IMG/VR virus record: IMGVR_UViG_3300005528_000064
Coordinates: 1-62,845 of that record
Source: a virus
Length of the DNA stretch: 62,845 nucleotides
Direction: 5' to 3' (one strand)
This document shows, one piece after another, positions 9,667 to 19,544 of this stretch. Each line of letters opens with the position of its first letter. Position 1 is the stretch's first letter. Both the position numbers and the translations under genes were made by a program. Under the pieces are notes generated by a model. It was not told the origin of the DNA. It did not search any database and saw only the letters and a list, made by a program, of their open reading frames with translations.

Positions 9667-10505
9667 TGGCCGAAACCACCGCAATCAGCCCGTCGCAATC
9701 TACCCTCTCTCCCAATTTTGCGTCGTATGTCTATGACATGCTGGGCAAGGGGCAGGGGCTTGCTAGTCTGCCGTACCAAGAATTCACCGGCCAAAGGTTT
9801 GCTGGGCCGTCTCAGTTGCAGTCTCAGGCATTCCAAGGAATAGGTTCTCTTCAAACGCCGCAGCAGTTCCAGCAAGGTACGTCTCTAGTATCTCAAGCGG
9901 GGATGGGTTCTTTCACCGATCCAGGCGCTACGCAAGCGTTCATGTCTCCGTACATGCAGAACGTAGTTGACATCAACAAACGAGAAGCCCAGCGACAAGC
10001 GGACATTGCTGGCACTCAGCGGGGTGCAAAATTTGCACAGGCCGGAGCTTTCGGTGGAGCAAGACAAGCCATTGAGAACGCCGAGGCAGATCGAAACCTC
10101 CAGCAAAGGATGGGCGATATTCAGGTTACCGGCCTGCAAAGCGCCTTCGATCAGGCTCAGAAGCAGTACAACACCGAGCGTCAATCTCAGATTGCAGCGG
10201 GGCTGGGGCTTGGCTCACTGGGTACTCAACAGTTTGGTACGCAACTTCAGGGCTTGCAGCAGCAGCTTGGCGCGGGGCAAACTCAGCAGCAACTGAACCA
10301 GCAGCCGCTTGACTTTGGATATCAGCAGTTCCAAGAATCCATGAAGTATCCGTATCAACAAGCTACGTACATGCAAAGTCTGTTGCAAGGTCTACCTCTC
10401 CAAGCGCGGGCGTATGACGAAGGCCAGGGTATTCTGGGTTCACTGATGCAAGGCGGGTTGTCGGGCTTGGCGCTGTACAACTTGCTGAACAAGCCGGGGG
10501 GTTGA
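9666..10505 (+). CDS. Gln-rich internal virion protein candidate
   Basis: 279 residues, very rich in Gln, Gly and Ala, with the pattern AGAFGGARQAIENAEADRNL in the middle and long helical Gln-rich stretches. The ATG overlaps the previous TAA (TAATG). Similar proteins occur beside large ejected proteins in podovirus-like phages, so a DNA-ejection or internal-core role is plausible, but nothing in the sequence proves it. Confidence 0.6.
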   Translation: MAETTAISPSQSTLSPNFASYVYDMLGKGQGLASLPYQEFTGQRFAGPSQLQSQAFQGIGSLQTPQQFQQGTSLVSQAGMGSFTDPGATQAFMSPYMQNVVDINKREAQRQADIAGTQRGAKFAQAGAFGGARQAIENAEADRNLQQRMGDIQVTGLQSAFDQAQKQYNTERQSQIAAGLGLGSLGTQQFGTQLQGLQQQLGAGQTQQQLNQQPLDFGYQQFQESMKYPYQQATYMQSLLQGLPLQARAYDEGQGILGSLMQGGLSGLALYNLLNKPGG

Positions 10506-10506
10506 T

Positions 10507-12258
10507 ATGCAAGGAATCCAATCGCTGATGCCTGGGCAGGCTCAACAGGCTCCGCTCCCGGGGATGATGCCGCAGCAGAGTTCTTCTACGCCTAGTGCAG
10601 AAATTGCCCGATATAACGGGCTATCGCTACCGCAACTAACCGCGCTCTTTCAACGACAACCGTCAGGTGTTTTGCTACGCAAGATTACTGATGCGCTTGA
10701 AGTTGAAAAGACCCGTAAAGCCCAAGAGGGGCAAAACGCTATGGCAGCGGCAGCGCAGCAAACGGGTACGGTAAAAGATGATGTGATGGCAGCGGCAGCG
10801 GCAGCGCAAACGCCTATCATGGCAGCGTCAGGCGGCATCATGCAAGGCTACGCTGGTGGCGGTGCTGTGGCGTTTAGGCGCGGCGGCGATGTTCAGCACT
10901 TCAGTGATGGTTCAAAAGAGTTCGGTGTTGTAAGCGATCCAGAAGCCTATGCTTTGGATGCACTTCGTTCTGAACAGGAACAAAACAAGCAAAAGGTGCG
11001 TGATCTAGAAAACAGTTACTTCTACTTGTTGTCGCAAAACGACCCTCGTGCAGCACAGGTCAAACAACAGTTGGATGCGCTTTCTGGTCGCCCTTCTGTT
11101 ACTGCACGCCCAGCGCCTGCGCCCGCTCCTGTTATGTCGCCTGAAGCACAAGCATTGATGAGCAGGCAAGGCCCGCGTGGCATCATGGCCGTTGCTCCGC
11201 GTATATCGGCAGTAGGCGCACCGCCTGTAAGTCAACCGAAACAAACGCAACAGCGTCCTCAAACAGAAGTTGCGGCTCCTGTTGCGCCGTCAGATTTGAC
11301 GCCTGAAATGCTTAAAGCATACGCTGACCGTGAGGCACAAATGCGTGGCCGGCTGGTTCGGCCTGAATCTTTGACCCGAGCAGAAGAAGGTCTTGCTGCA
11401 CTGGCAAAGGCAAACATTGAAGCGCAACGTGCGGAAGCGGAAGCCTACGGGAAGGATATTCGTGCGGCGCGTGATGCCGCTATGGCAAGGTCTCAGCGTG
11501 GTTTGCTGGAAGATCCGCAAGCACTTCTTGCATTGGCCGGAAGCATTGACGCCCGTAGGGGGCAGGCTATTGGCTCACTAGCCCGTGGTGCCGCTGGTGT
11601 TATGGGGCAAAGGCAAGCCGCTGCTGAAGCCGCACGCAAGGAATTTACCCAAGCACAACGTGATGAGCGGACGATGCAGGCTAACCTGCGGCAGACGCAG
11701 ATGCTTGAGGCTCAGCGTCAAGTTGCTCTTGAGAAGGGTAAGTTGGATGAAGTCAATGACATCAATTACAAGTTGGCTCAACTGGGAATGGAGCGTGAAC
11801 AGTTCCGTCTGACCCGCGGCGATACGGCATTTGAGCAGGCAATAAAGGGCCGTCAGGTTGCGGCAACTGAACGTCAGGCGCGTGCTGCTGAAATCAGTGC
11901 TGGCAAGCCAAGCGAATTTGAACAGCGCGTTCGCTTGTATAGAGAAAATCCTGAGCAATACCGAACAATGTACGGCATTGACCCGAAGGAAAATTCTGTT
12001 CAGCTTCGCGCACTGAAGGATGAAGAGCAGCAGTTGCTGAAGAGACTTGAGGCTACTTACAGTTCACAAGAAAGAGCGCCAATCACCGCACGACTGGAAC
12101 AAATTAGCAGAGACCGTGTGAAGTTGATGGGCGGCACTCCTGCTACTGAACCTACTGGTGGCGTGGTAACTCCTAAGTCTCAAGCGGAATTTAATGCACT
12201 TCCCAAGGGAGCGCGTTACATTAACCCTGCAGACGGCAAAGAGTACATCAAGAACTGA
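10507..12258 (+). CDS. Internal virion protein candidate, coiled coil
   Basis: 583 residues. The N-terminus is rich in Gln, Met and Ala with alanine runs. A short Gly-rich segment (GGIMQGYAGGGAVAFRRGGDV) resembles the one in the gene at 8953. Residues about 260-540 are almost entirely charged coiled coil (repeated A-E-R-Q heptads). It sits one base after its neighbour and two bases before the 2252-residue gene, so these are surely co-translated. An ejected or core protein is the best guess from context. Confidence 0.6.
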   Translation: MQGIQSLMPGQAQQAPLPGMMPQQSSSTPSAEIARYNGLSLPQLTALFQRQPSGVLLRKITDALEVEKTRKAQEGQNAMAAAAQQTGTVKDDVMAAAAAAQTPIMAASGGIMQGYAGGGAVAFRRGGDVQHFSDGSKEFGVVSDPEAYALDALRSEQEQNKQKVRDLENSYFYLLSQNDPRAAQVKQQLDALSGRPSVTARPAPAPAPVMSPEAQALMSRQGPRGIMAVAPRISAVGAPPVSQPKQTQQRPQTEVAAPVAPSDLTPEMLKAYADREAQMRGRLVRPESLTRAEEGLAALAKANIEAQRAEAEAYGKDIRAARDAAMARSQRGLLEDPQALLALAGSIDARRGQAIGSLARGAAGVMGQRQAAAEAARKEFTQAQRDERTMQANLRQTQMLEAQRQVALEKGKLDEVNDINYKLAQLGMEREQFRLTRGDTAFEQAIKGRQVAATERQARAAEISAGKPSEFEQRVRLYRENPEQYRTMYGIDPKENSVQLRALKDEEQQLLKRLEATYSSQERAPITARLEQISRDRVKLMGGTPATEPTGGVVTPKSQAEFNALPKGARYINPADGKEYIKN

Positions 12259-12260
12259 TC

Positions 12261-15200
12261 ATGGCACTGGACTTCTCAAAATTTGGCACTCCGGTAGAGC
12301 AGACACCTGTTCTGGATTTTTCAAAGTTTGGGACTCCAGTCCAACCACCCGAAAAGCAAAGCGCCTTCCGTCAGATTGCAGACGTACCGCTCGGCATAGC
12401 CAAGGGCGCTGTTCAAGGCGTTCGCATGATTGCGGACGCTTTTGGCGCTGGGTCTGACACATCCAAGACCATTAAATCTGCTGAGACGTACCTTGCAGAT
12501 TTGATGTCTGCCCAAGCCAAGAACGACCAGCAAGAGATCTCACGCATCATGAAGGATGCGGAAGACAAGGGTGTTCTAGATCAGGTCAAGGCTGGTATCA
12601 AAGCCTTCACCATTGCTCCGGTTGATACGCTGAGCAGTGCTCTAGGAACTGCTGCGCCCGTCATTGCCGGTGCTCTGGGTGCAAAAATTTTGGGTGCTGG
12701 GGCGCTTGCAACCACTGGTGTTTCAGCACTGACCGGCGCGGGCATGGGTGCTGGAACTATCAAGGGTTCCATCTATGAGGAAACCAAGAACGCACTGAAG
12801 GAAGCTGGTGCTTCTGAGCAGGACGCTGAGGCGCGGGCAAAACTTGCGCAAGAGTACGGCGGCAAGAATCTTGACCAAATTTTGTTGGGCACTGTGCTGG
12901 GTGGCGCTGCTGCTGTTGGCCCGCTGGAAAAGGGCGGTGCGGCAATTTTGGCCCGCAGGATTCTTGGCAAGACTGATGTTACTGAAACCGTAGCAGGGCA
13001 AGCGGCCAAGGGTGCTGTTCGCCGCCGCCTAGAAGCCGGTGCGCTGGAAGCGGCTCCTGAATTTATCCAGGCAGGGCAAGAGCAAGTAGCGCAGAACATC
13101 GCTCTTCAGCGGGAAGGGTTTGATGTACCTACGTTCCGTGGGGCAGTGAGTTCTGCTACGTTGGAAGGTCTTGCTGGTGCTGGGCTTGGTGCTACGGTTG
13201 GTGGGGGTAAGCCTGCTGTTGCCCCCGAGGTGCCTCCGCCAGAAGCGCCGCCAGCCCCTCCTCCTGCTGCGCTGGAGTACAAGCCAGAGCCCTTTATCCA
13301 GTTCCCCGATGGGACGGTAGCCAAGCGCTCTGAAGTAGAGGCGTACATCAAAACGCTTCCTGAAGATCAGCAAATGGCGATGCGGGCCAAACTGCTCGGC
13401 CTTGCTCCTCAAGAAGCAGAAGCACCCCCTGCCGAACCTACCAAAGCGCTGGAGTTCAAGCCTGAACCTCTGATTGTTTACCCCGATGGTTCTGTTGCCC
13501 GCAGTAGCGAAGTAGACGCTTACATCCAAAGCCTGCCGGAAGATGAGCAGATTGCTGCCCGCGCAAAATTGTTGGGCATGGGTGAGGTGGCTACCCGCGT
13601 TACGCCTGAGATGCTGAGAAAACTTGGCATTCGTGGGCGGGCACCTGTCATCCAGCGGTTGTCTGGACTTGAGTTGACCGACCCCAAGGTTACGGAAGAA
13701 CTGACAAATTTTGCGTCACAACCTTACGCCTCTCCCGAAGTACGTGGAAACATCTTTGGTTTCCTGAACACCATCAAGCCCGTTGAAGCGCCGGTTGCCC
13801 CGCCTGTTGAGCCTGCCGCCGAGGCACCCGCTGCGCCCGTGGCAGAGGCAGCAGTTGAGCCTAGCGTTGCGGAAGATAGTGAACTCGTAACTCCTGCTCC
13901 GGTGGTAGAAGCCGCTGCGCCTGTGGAGCCGCCATCAAGAAATAGCGAGGCGTGGCGCACAGAAGGCAAAACGCCCGAACAACTGATGGCCGATAAGGTT
14001 GAGTCTGTCAGTTCAGAGCTTGCTGCACAAATTGCAGATGAGGCATCTGCTCAAGATTTTTCTCCGAACGAACTGCCAACAGCAATTCAGCAGTGGGCAT
14101 CTGACGCCAAGATTCCCGCAGATGATCTTCGTTTGAGTGTTATCAAAGCACTTGATAAGTTTGATATCAGCGATGCTCGTAAATCGCAAGTAAAGAAAGC
14201 GCTGAGCCCACTGCGTGCCGCCCCCGCAGCACCCACTGTAGAAGCCGCTGCGCCCAAAGCAGAAGCGCCTACGACAAAGCCAGCAAAAGCTGCCGCTCTC
14301 CGCAAGCAGCCCAATACTGTTATGGGCTCAACCATGTTGGCCGATGTCAGCAATCGGCTTGGTGGTCTTGATCTGTCTCTGTTGTCTGAGTTCTCCACAA
14401 AATTTATCACCAAGCGCAAGGATAAGTACGGTCGCCCATTGACCATGTGGCGCAACCCGATGGTTCCAGGCGTTGGCACTCTGTTCCGCAAGGGAGGCGA
14501 GAGTGACTACGTTCTGATTGCAACTATGCTAGAAGAGGCCGGATACCTTGAGCCGGGTTCTGTTGAGCGTGATTACAAAGAAGCTGGTGAACGCGCCAAG
14601 GACATGATCAAGGCGGCGCTTAACCGTGAAGAAGTTTTAACGCTTGAGCAGCAAGAAAGTCAAAGGCAAACCGACGAAGAAGCAAACCGTCAGGCTTGGC
14701 TTGAGCAACAAGAAGAACTGAAGGCTGAGCGTGACAACGCAGCGCGTGAAGCTGGCTTGACGCCCTATGAAGGTGACTTGCTTACGGATGAAGACATTGA
14801 TGTGTTTGCGCCTGCTAAGCCGCAGACAGATGAGCAATACGCAGCAGGAATGCGTGGGCTTGGATTTGACGAAACGGAGATAGCAGATGCAGTCCAAAAG
14901 AAGCAAGAGAGAGAACGTGCTCAGAAAACTGCTTCAGGCCGACCCGCAGAAGCGAGAGCGGTTCCTGAAACTGGAGAGGGCACTGAGGGGCTTGAGAGAT
15001 ACACCGCCGAAGAAGTAACTCGTAAACAAGAAGAAGCTGAGAAAGCCGCTGCCGAGGAAAAGAAAGCCAAGGCCGCTGAGCAAGAGCGTCTTCGCAAGGA
15101 GCAGCAAGCCAAGGAAGAGAAGGCTCGTGCAGATGAGTCTGTGAAAGACTTTGAGCTTGGCAAGAGCGCAGAAGAACAGATGACCGGCATGGGCGATCTG

Positions 15201-18200
15201 TTTGCTGAGTCGCCCAAACGAGAGCCACGCCAAGGCACACAGAAGCAACTGGAAACGGCAGACGGCCACGCCAAATCAACTGGTGGCACTGTTGTCTATC
15301 AAGATGGCGACATTGCGCTATTGCGTGGCTTCTCCATGCTGACAGGTCAACCTGTCTACGTGGTTACCAACGGTGACTATCGAGCCAAAATAGACATTGA
15401 GGGCTACACGGGCAATCTTGTAACGCCCGCACAAAAAGCGGATCTTGTCAAAGTCAAACAAGAACTTGAGGCAGAAGACAAGGTTAAGTTTGATAAGGCT
15501 CCTAGCATCAAATTTACCGGTGGCCTTGCCACTTCGGCAAACGTAAGCCCAGAGATAGCAGGCATCGTTCGCGGGTGGAAAGACTTGCTTGGCCTCAAGC
15601 CCAATCTGTACATCACGACGATTGATGATGCCGTTGCTGACCGCAACAAATTTACCGGGCCGCACCGTGCTATTGGTTCTGCTGGCCTTGATGCCAACGA
15701 AGCGGGTCAAGTAAGGCGTTTGCCTAACGGCGACTACTACATCGCTTTCAAGAAAAGCACCAGCAAAACCAAGATGCTGGAAGTGCTGGCCCATGAATTG
15801 GGGCACATGCACGAGCGTGAAGTATTCAACAGCGCAGATTCAGACACCAAGAAGAAGATCCGTGAGGAGCATGACAAGTGGCTCATGTCTCAGCAAGGCC
15901 GCTCTGCCCGTGAGTTGGTCCAATCTCTCCGCGCAAAAACTACCGGCAAGACTACCCGTGTTGAAAAGGGTATGCCTGCGGATCAGATGACGCCGTACTG
16001 GAAAAGTTTTGGCGAGTGGTATGCAGACCAAGTTTCTCGCTGGGCAGTTACCTCCGAGAAGCCTGTCAGTGTGGTGGAGAAGTTCTTCAGTCGGCTTGCT
16101 CAGGCGCTGAAGTCTTTCTATTCCAAGATCAAGAACGCTGGCTATCTGCCTAACGAGACATTTGTTCAGTACCTTGAGAAGACCCATCAGCCCTCTGGGC
16201 ACGTTATCTCAACCGATGACGGCACTGCGCAGCAAATGCTTGGTGAAGTTAAGGCCGCGCCATCCGGCAACCCCGGAGAGCAGGCTATCTCCATCGTGAA
16301 CTCTCTTGGCATGGGAGTGAAGCCACCTGAGCCTGGGCGGTTTGAGAAGGCCAAGAAAATCCTGAAGGACGCCGGAGACAACCCGTCTCTCACGAAGGAA
16401 TCAGCCAAGAAGACTCTGACCAAGTGGTTGGACTGGTTTGAGACCACGGTGTTCTCAAGCGACTCTGCGTTCAACAACAAAATTAGGCGTGGCATCATCA
16501 GTGACTTCAAGCAGAACCCTGAAGTTTTGGGGATGCTGCTTGAGGCTAGTCAATCTCAGACTGTTCACGCTGACGCGCTTGCCAGCCAGTTCATGATTGA
16601 CGGCGGGCTTCAGTACAACGACGATCTGAAGAAGTGGGAATCCGTCAAGAAGGACGACAATTTTGTCGCCTTGGCTAAGAAGATTGAAGACCTAGCCAAG
16701 AAGTACAACGTGACGAAGGATGAGATGGAGCGTATTGCTCACACGTACTTCGTTGCCAAGAGACTGCCGGGGATCATCAAGCGCAACGAAGAGTTGGACG
16801 CTGAGATCAAGGCAGAGCGTGCCACGGCCAAGCCTGATCGTAAGCAGATTGAAGAGTGGGAATCCCTGAAGGTTTTCGTCTCTGACGAGCAACTGGCGAT
16901 GATGGAGCCGGGGCTGTCTTTGGCGAAGACCATTCCTGAACTCAAGGAAGTGGTAGACATCTGGCAGGGCATCCGCAAGAACAACATTGATGTGATGGTG
17001 AACAGTGGCCTGTGGTCGCCTGAGTACGCAAACGCCATGTGGGACAACATGGACTATGTTCCGTACTACCGTGAGGAACAGCTTGAAGAAGGTGCAGGCC
17101 CGCAAGAATTTATCCGTGGTCTTCAGGTCAAGTCCAAGGAGTTCAAACTGAAGGGCTCCGGTGCGGCGGTGAATGATGTTTTTGACAACATGATCCGCTG
17201 GAGCCAGTACGCCATGAACCGTGCGATACGGGCGCACAAGGCAACGCAGATGATTGACGCGGCGCTGAAGATCGAGGTTGACGGTAAGCCGATGGCAACC
17301 AAAGTCACGGAACAAAAGCGCGGCATGAACATCGTGCGGGCGTTCCGGGATGGCAAGCAAGAGTTGTACGACATGGCTGACCCCCTGTTCGTGCCGGCGT
17401 TCTCGTCTATCCAGAACGTTTCCATTCCTACCTTGACGTTCATGGCTAAGCTGGCGAACGTACTGAGACAGTCGGTGGTTCTGTATCCTCTGTTCTCTGT
17501 TGCCCAGGTTCCTCAGGATTCCTTCGCGGCGATGTTCTCGTCTGGCCTGAAAACACAGCACGCCCTGAAGATTCCGTACCTTGCGGTGAAGGAGTTTGTG
17601 AAGACTCTTTCCAAGACAAGCCAGACTCACAATGAACTGAAGCGGTTTGGTGTTGTGGGGGTGAGAGATTTCTCCGCTACGGTGATCCGCGATGACGCTG
17701 AAATTTACGCTGGCTTGAAGCCTCCAAAGGGCGGATGGGGCAAGACCAAGGAGTTCTTGGAACACATTGCTATGTCTGCTGACAACGCCGTGCGGCAAGC
17801 GGTGTATGAGGCATCCATGCAGCAAGGACTGAAAAAGTCCGAGGCTCTTGAGAAGGCGTTTGAAATCATCAACTTCCGCCGTCGCGGAACCAGCAAGATG
17901 CTGAACGTGATGGGTCAAACCGTCCCGTTCTTCTATGCTTACCTCTCTGCTCAGCGAGTTGCTTATCGTGTTCTGTCTGGGGTGGGTATCTCTCCGTCAG
18001 ACAGGAAGGAAGCACTGACTACCCTTGCCACTACGTCTGCTGCCGTGGCGGCTTTGTCTGTGATCTACGCGATGGCGAACGGGGATGATGAGGACTACGC
18101 AGAAACCCCTGCTGCTATCCGTGACCGGACGTTGACCATTCCGGGTTCAGGTGGGGTGCGGATTCCTCTGCGGCCTGACTTCTTCTTGTTCCCCAAAATT

Positions 18201-19019
18201 GTTGCCGAGCACACTTACCTGATGCTCAGTGACAAAGGATATGAAGACGGAGCAAAATTTAGGAAGTCAATGGCAGATGCGCTTCTCAGCGCTGTTGCAA
18301 GCCCGACACCGTTCCCCACGGCTATAAAGCCCGCCATCGAAGTAGCCATCAACTACGACTTCTTCCAGGGTAAACCCTTGATCGGAACCTTTGAGAAGCA
18401 GAAGGACGTAGAGCGGCAATTCCGTGATTCAACTTCGGAGTTGGCGAAGATACTTTCCAATGTGCCGTTGTCCTACAGCTTAGAAAAAGGCAAGTTTGAA
18501 GGGATGTCACCGATTGCCATAGATCACATGATCCGTGGCATGCTGGGTTCGTTCGGTGGCTTGGTTCTGTTTGGGACCAATCAGTTCTTGCACTCTGACC
18601 CTGACGTTCCAAGGCCGGAGATGTCAGCGAACGAGATGCTTGCTGCGCTGCCGGGTACGTCCGGTTTGCTCAAGCGCCCGCAAGAATCTGCCCTGAAGAA
18701 CGACTTCTTCGTACTCCGCGATGCAGTAGAGAAAGCGGCTAACACCTTCAACGACATCAAGACTCGTAGCCCCGAAGGGATTGAAGCGTTCTTGGAAGAC
18801 GAGAAGAACGCCATCCGTCTAGGCATGGCTAAGGGCGTTGACAAAATTAACAGGCACTTGTCAGACATCCGTAGAAGGATGACCATCATCACGAACATGC
18901 CTGAGAGCCAGATGCCTGCTGATGAAAAGGCGCAGAACATCCGAGAACTGAGGGAACTGGAGCGTGAAATTTTGCGCTCAGTGAACGTCAAGGAACTGCG
19001 GGAGATGGCGAAGATTTAG
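12261..19019 (+). CDS. Giant virion protein with zincin motif and LPD38-like C-terminal region
   Basis: 2252 residues, the largest gene. The N-terminus has two copies of LDFSKFGTPV. Hydrophobic Ala/Gly helices follow (about 125-175). Two 59-residue-spaced copies of a KPEP...YPDG...AYI-LPED-Q...RAKLLG unit start near residues 337 and 396. A Pro/Ala linker and a highly charged coiled coil (about 790-1000) come next. A zinc-peptidase motif HELGH is at 1178-1182, with GEWYADQ at 1251-1257 as a possible third-ligand region. The last ~600 residues, including FFYAYLSAQRVAYRVL, resemble the large polyvalent-protein-associated domain LPD38. Such proteins are thought to be injected with the DNA. It converges on, and overlaps by 32 bases, the minus-strand gene at 18988. 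Confidence 0.8.
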   Translation: MALDFSKFGTPVEQTPVLDFSKFGTPVQPPEKQSAFRQIADVPLGIAKGAVQGVRMIADAFGAGSDTSKTIKSAETYLADLMSAQAKNDQQEISRIMKDAEDKGVLDQVKAGIKAFTIAPVDTLSSALGTAAPVIAGALGAKILGAGALATTGVSALTGAGMGAGTIKGSIYEETKNALKEAGASEQDAEARAKLAQEYGGKNLDQILLGTVLGGAAAVGPLEKGGAAILARRILGKTDVTETVAGQAAKGAVRRRLEAGALEAAPEFIQAGQEQVAQNIALQREGFDVPTFRGAVSSATLEGLAGAGLGATVGGGKPAVAPEVPPPEAPPAPPPAALEYKPEPFIQFPDGTVAKRSEVEAYIKTLPEDQQMAMRAKLLGLAPQEAEAPPAEPTKALEFKPEPLIVYPDGSVARSSEVDAYIQSLPEDEQIAARAKLLGMGEVATRVTPEMLRKLGIRGRAPVIQRLSGLELTDPKVTEELTNFASQPYASPEVRGNIFGFLNTIKPVEAPVAPPVEPAAEAPAAPVAEAAVEPSVAEDSELVTPAPVVEAAAPVEPPSRNSEAWRTEGKTPEQLMADKVESVSSELAAQIADEASAQDFSPNELPTAIQQWASDAKIPADDLRLSVIKALDKFDISDARKSQVKKALSPLRAAPAAPTVEAAAPKAEAPTTKPAKAAALRKQPNTVMGSTMLADVSNRLGGLDLSLLSEFSTKFITKRKDKYGRPLTMWRNPMVPGVGTLFRKGGESDYVLIATMLEEAGYLEPGSVERDYKEAGERAKDMIKAALNREEVLTLEQQESQRQTDEEANRQAWLEQQEELKAERDNAAREAGLTPYEGDLLTDEDIDVFAPAKPQTDEQYAAGMRGLGFDETEIADAVQKKQERERAQKTASGRPAEARAVPETGEGTEGLERYTAEEVTRKQEEAEKAAAEEKKAKAAEQERLRKEQQAKEEKARADESVKDFELGKSAEEQMTGMGDLFAESPKREPRQGTQKQLETADGHAKSTGGTVVYQDGDIALLRGFSMLTGQPVYVVTNGDYRAKIDIEGYTGNLVTPAQKADLVKVKQELEAEDKVKFDKAPSIKFTGGLATSANVSPEIAGIVRGWKDLLGLKPNLYITTIDDAVADRNKFTGPHRAIGSAGLDANEAGQVRRLPNGDYYIAFKKSTSKTKMLEVLAHELGHMHEREVFNSADSDTKKKIREEHDKWLMSQQGRSARELVQSLRAKTTGKTTRVEKGMPADQMTPYWKSFGEWYADQVSRWAVTSEKPVSVVEKFFSRLAQALKSFYSKIKNAGYLPNETFVQYLEKTHQPSGHVISTDDGTAQQMLGEVKAAPSGNPGEQAISIVNSLGMGVKPPEPGRFEKAKKILKDAGDNPSLTKESAKKTLTKWLDWFETTVFSSDSAFNNKIRRGIISDFKQNPEVLGMLLEASQSQTVHADALASQFMIDGGLQYNDDLKKWESVKKDDNFVALAKKIEDLAKKYNVTKDEMERIAHTYFVAKRLPGIIKRNEELDAEIKAERATAKPDRKQIEEWESLKVFVSDEQLAMMEPGLSLAKTIPELKEVVDIWQGIRKNNIDVMVNSGLWSPEYANAMWDNMDYVPYYREEQLEEGAGPQEFIRGLQVKSKEFKLKGSGAAVNDVFDNMIRWSQYAMNRAIRAHKATQMIDAALKIEVDGKPMATKVTEQKRGMNIVRAFRDGKQELYDMADPLFVPAFSSIQNVSIPTLTFMAKLANVLRQSVVLYPLFSVAQVPQDSFAAMFSSGLKTQHALKIPYLAVKEFVKTLSKTSQTHNELKRFGVVGVRDFSATVIRDDAEIYAGLKPPKGGWGKTKEFLEHIAMSADNAVRQAVYEASMQQGLKKSEALEKAFEIINFRRRGTSKMLNVMGQTVPFFYAYLSAQRVAYRVLSGVGISPSDRKEALTTLATTSAAVAALSVIYAMANGDDEDYAETPAAIRDRTLTIPGSGGVRIPLRPDFFLFPKIVAEHTYLMLSDKGYEDGAKFRKSMADALLSAVASPTPFPTAIKPAIEVAINYDFFQGKPLIGTFEKQKDVERQFRDSTSELAKILSNVPLSYSLEKGKFEGMSPIAIDHMIRGMLGSFGGLVLFGTNQFLHSDPDVPRPEMSANEMLAALPGTSGLLKRPQESALKNDFFVLRDAVEKAANTFNDIKTRSPEGIEAFLEDEKNAIRLGMAKGVDKINRHLSDIRRRMTIITNMPESQMPADEKAQNIRELRELEREILRSVNVKELREMAKI

Positions 19020-19449
19020 CACGCTTACGGGCCTGCTTCATGTCTTCGTCAACAGCGGCCTTATGTTCTACCGCCTTTCCCTTCCACACATGGTAGATGC
19101 TGATCGCTAATTTTTGGCGACGGCCATCCTCGTTGGTCTTGACCACAAGCCCAGCGTCAACAAGTTTGTTCAGATACCTGCTGAAGTTTGCGGAGTCCAT
19201 ACCGATCTGGTCTGCCATCTCGCGCTGACTGGCTTCAATCTTGTTGTGCCAATCGCAGTTCATGAGAAGCGCCATCCACACGCGCAAAGTGTTGCCGTCA
19301 AATTTACGGGCCAACAAAACTTGCCATGCTTCATTACTGACTGCAAGCCACATTTGGAAACCTACCTTGTGTTGCCTTGGCGTGTAGACCGGGACACCTT
19401 CAACAATCTCTCCAGTGTCAAGGTCAATGGTTGCAAAGTTCCTGCGCAT
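18988..19449 (-). CDS. RepL/MarR-like winged-helix protein under SOS-type boxes
   Basis: 153 residues. The centre (about 35-110) is a winged helix: FDGNTLRVWMALLM, ASQREMADQIGMDSANFSRYLNKLVDAGLVV and a basic wing. It resembles plasmid RepL initiators and MarR-type regulators; which of the two cannot be told by eye. A basic Lys/Ser/Pro tail follows. It is the last gene of the leftward block and converges on the giant virion gene. Its ATG is 8 bases downstream (in transcription direction) of two LexA-like boxes with an overlapping promoter, so it probably has its own damage-inducible transcript. Confidence 0.72.
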   Translation of the reverse strand: MRRNFATIDLDTGEIVEGVPVYTPRQHKVGFQMWLAVSNEAWQVLLARKFDGNTLRVWMALLMNCDWHNKIEASQREMADQIGMDSANFSRYLNKLVDAGLVVKTNEDGRRQKLAISIYHVWKGKAVEHKAAVDEDMKQARKRAKSSPSPAVP

Positions 19450-19457
19450 GTCAAGCC

Positions 19458-19542
19458 CTGTAGGTTTATACAGTGCGCATTGTAGCGGGCTACAGTAGGA
19501 AAGTGCAAGTTTCCCTCTATAACCCTTTTTTTCCCTCTATAT
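19458..19542 (-). promoter_or_regulatory. Leftward promoter with tandem LexA-like boxes
   Basis: Read on the minus strand: a -35-like TTGCAC (19508-19503), an 18-base spacer and a -10 TACAAT (19484-19479). Two SOS-box-like palindromes lie over and after the -10: CTGT-N8-ACAA/TTGT-N8-ACAG at 19480-19495 (7 of 8 conserved bases) and CTGT-N8-ACAG at 19458-19473 (8 of 8), their centres 22 bases apart. Upstream is a direct repeat TTTCCCTCTATA (plus-strand reading) at 19510-19521 and 19530-19541, 20 bases apart, of unknown role. Confidence 0.6.
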
Positions 19543-19544
19543 CT

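Noticed and set aside
16692-17918. 408-codon open frame on the minus strand inside the giant virion gene
   Set aside because: It lies antisense to a well-conserved part of the 2252-residue gene, its product is His/Arg/Leu-rich without motif, and it has no ribosome site. It is a by-product of codon use on the other strand.
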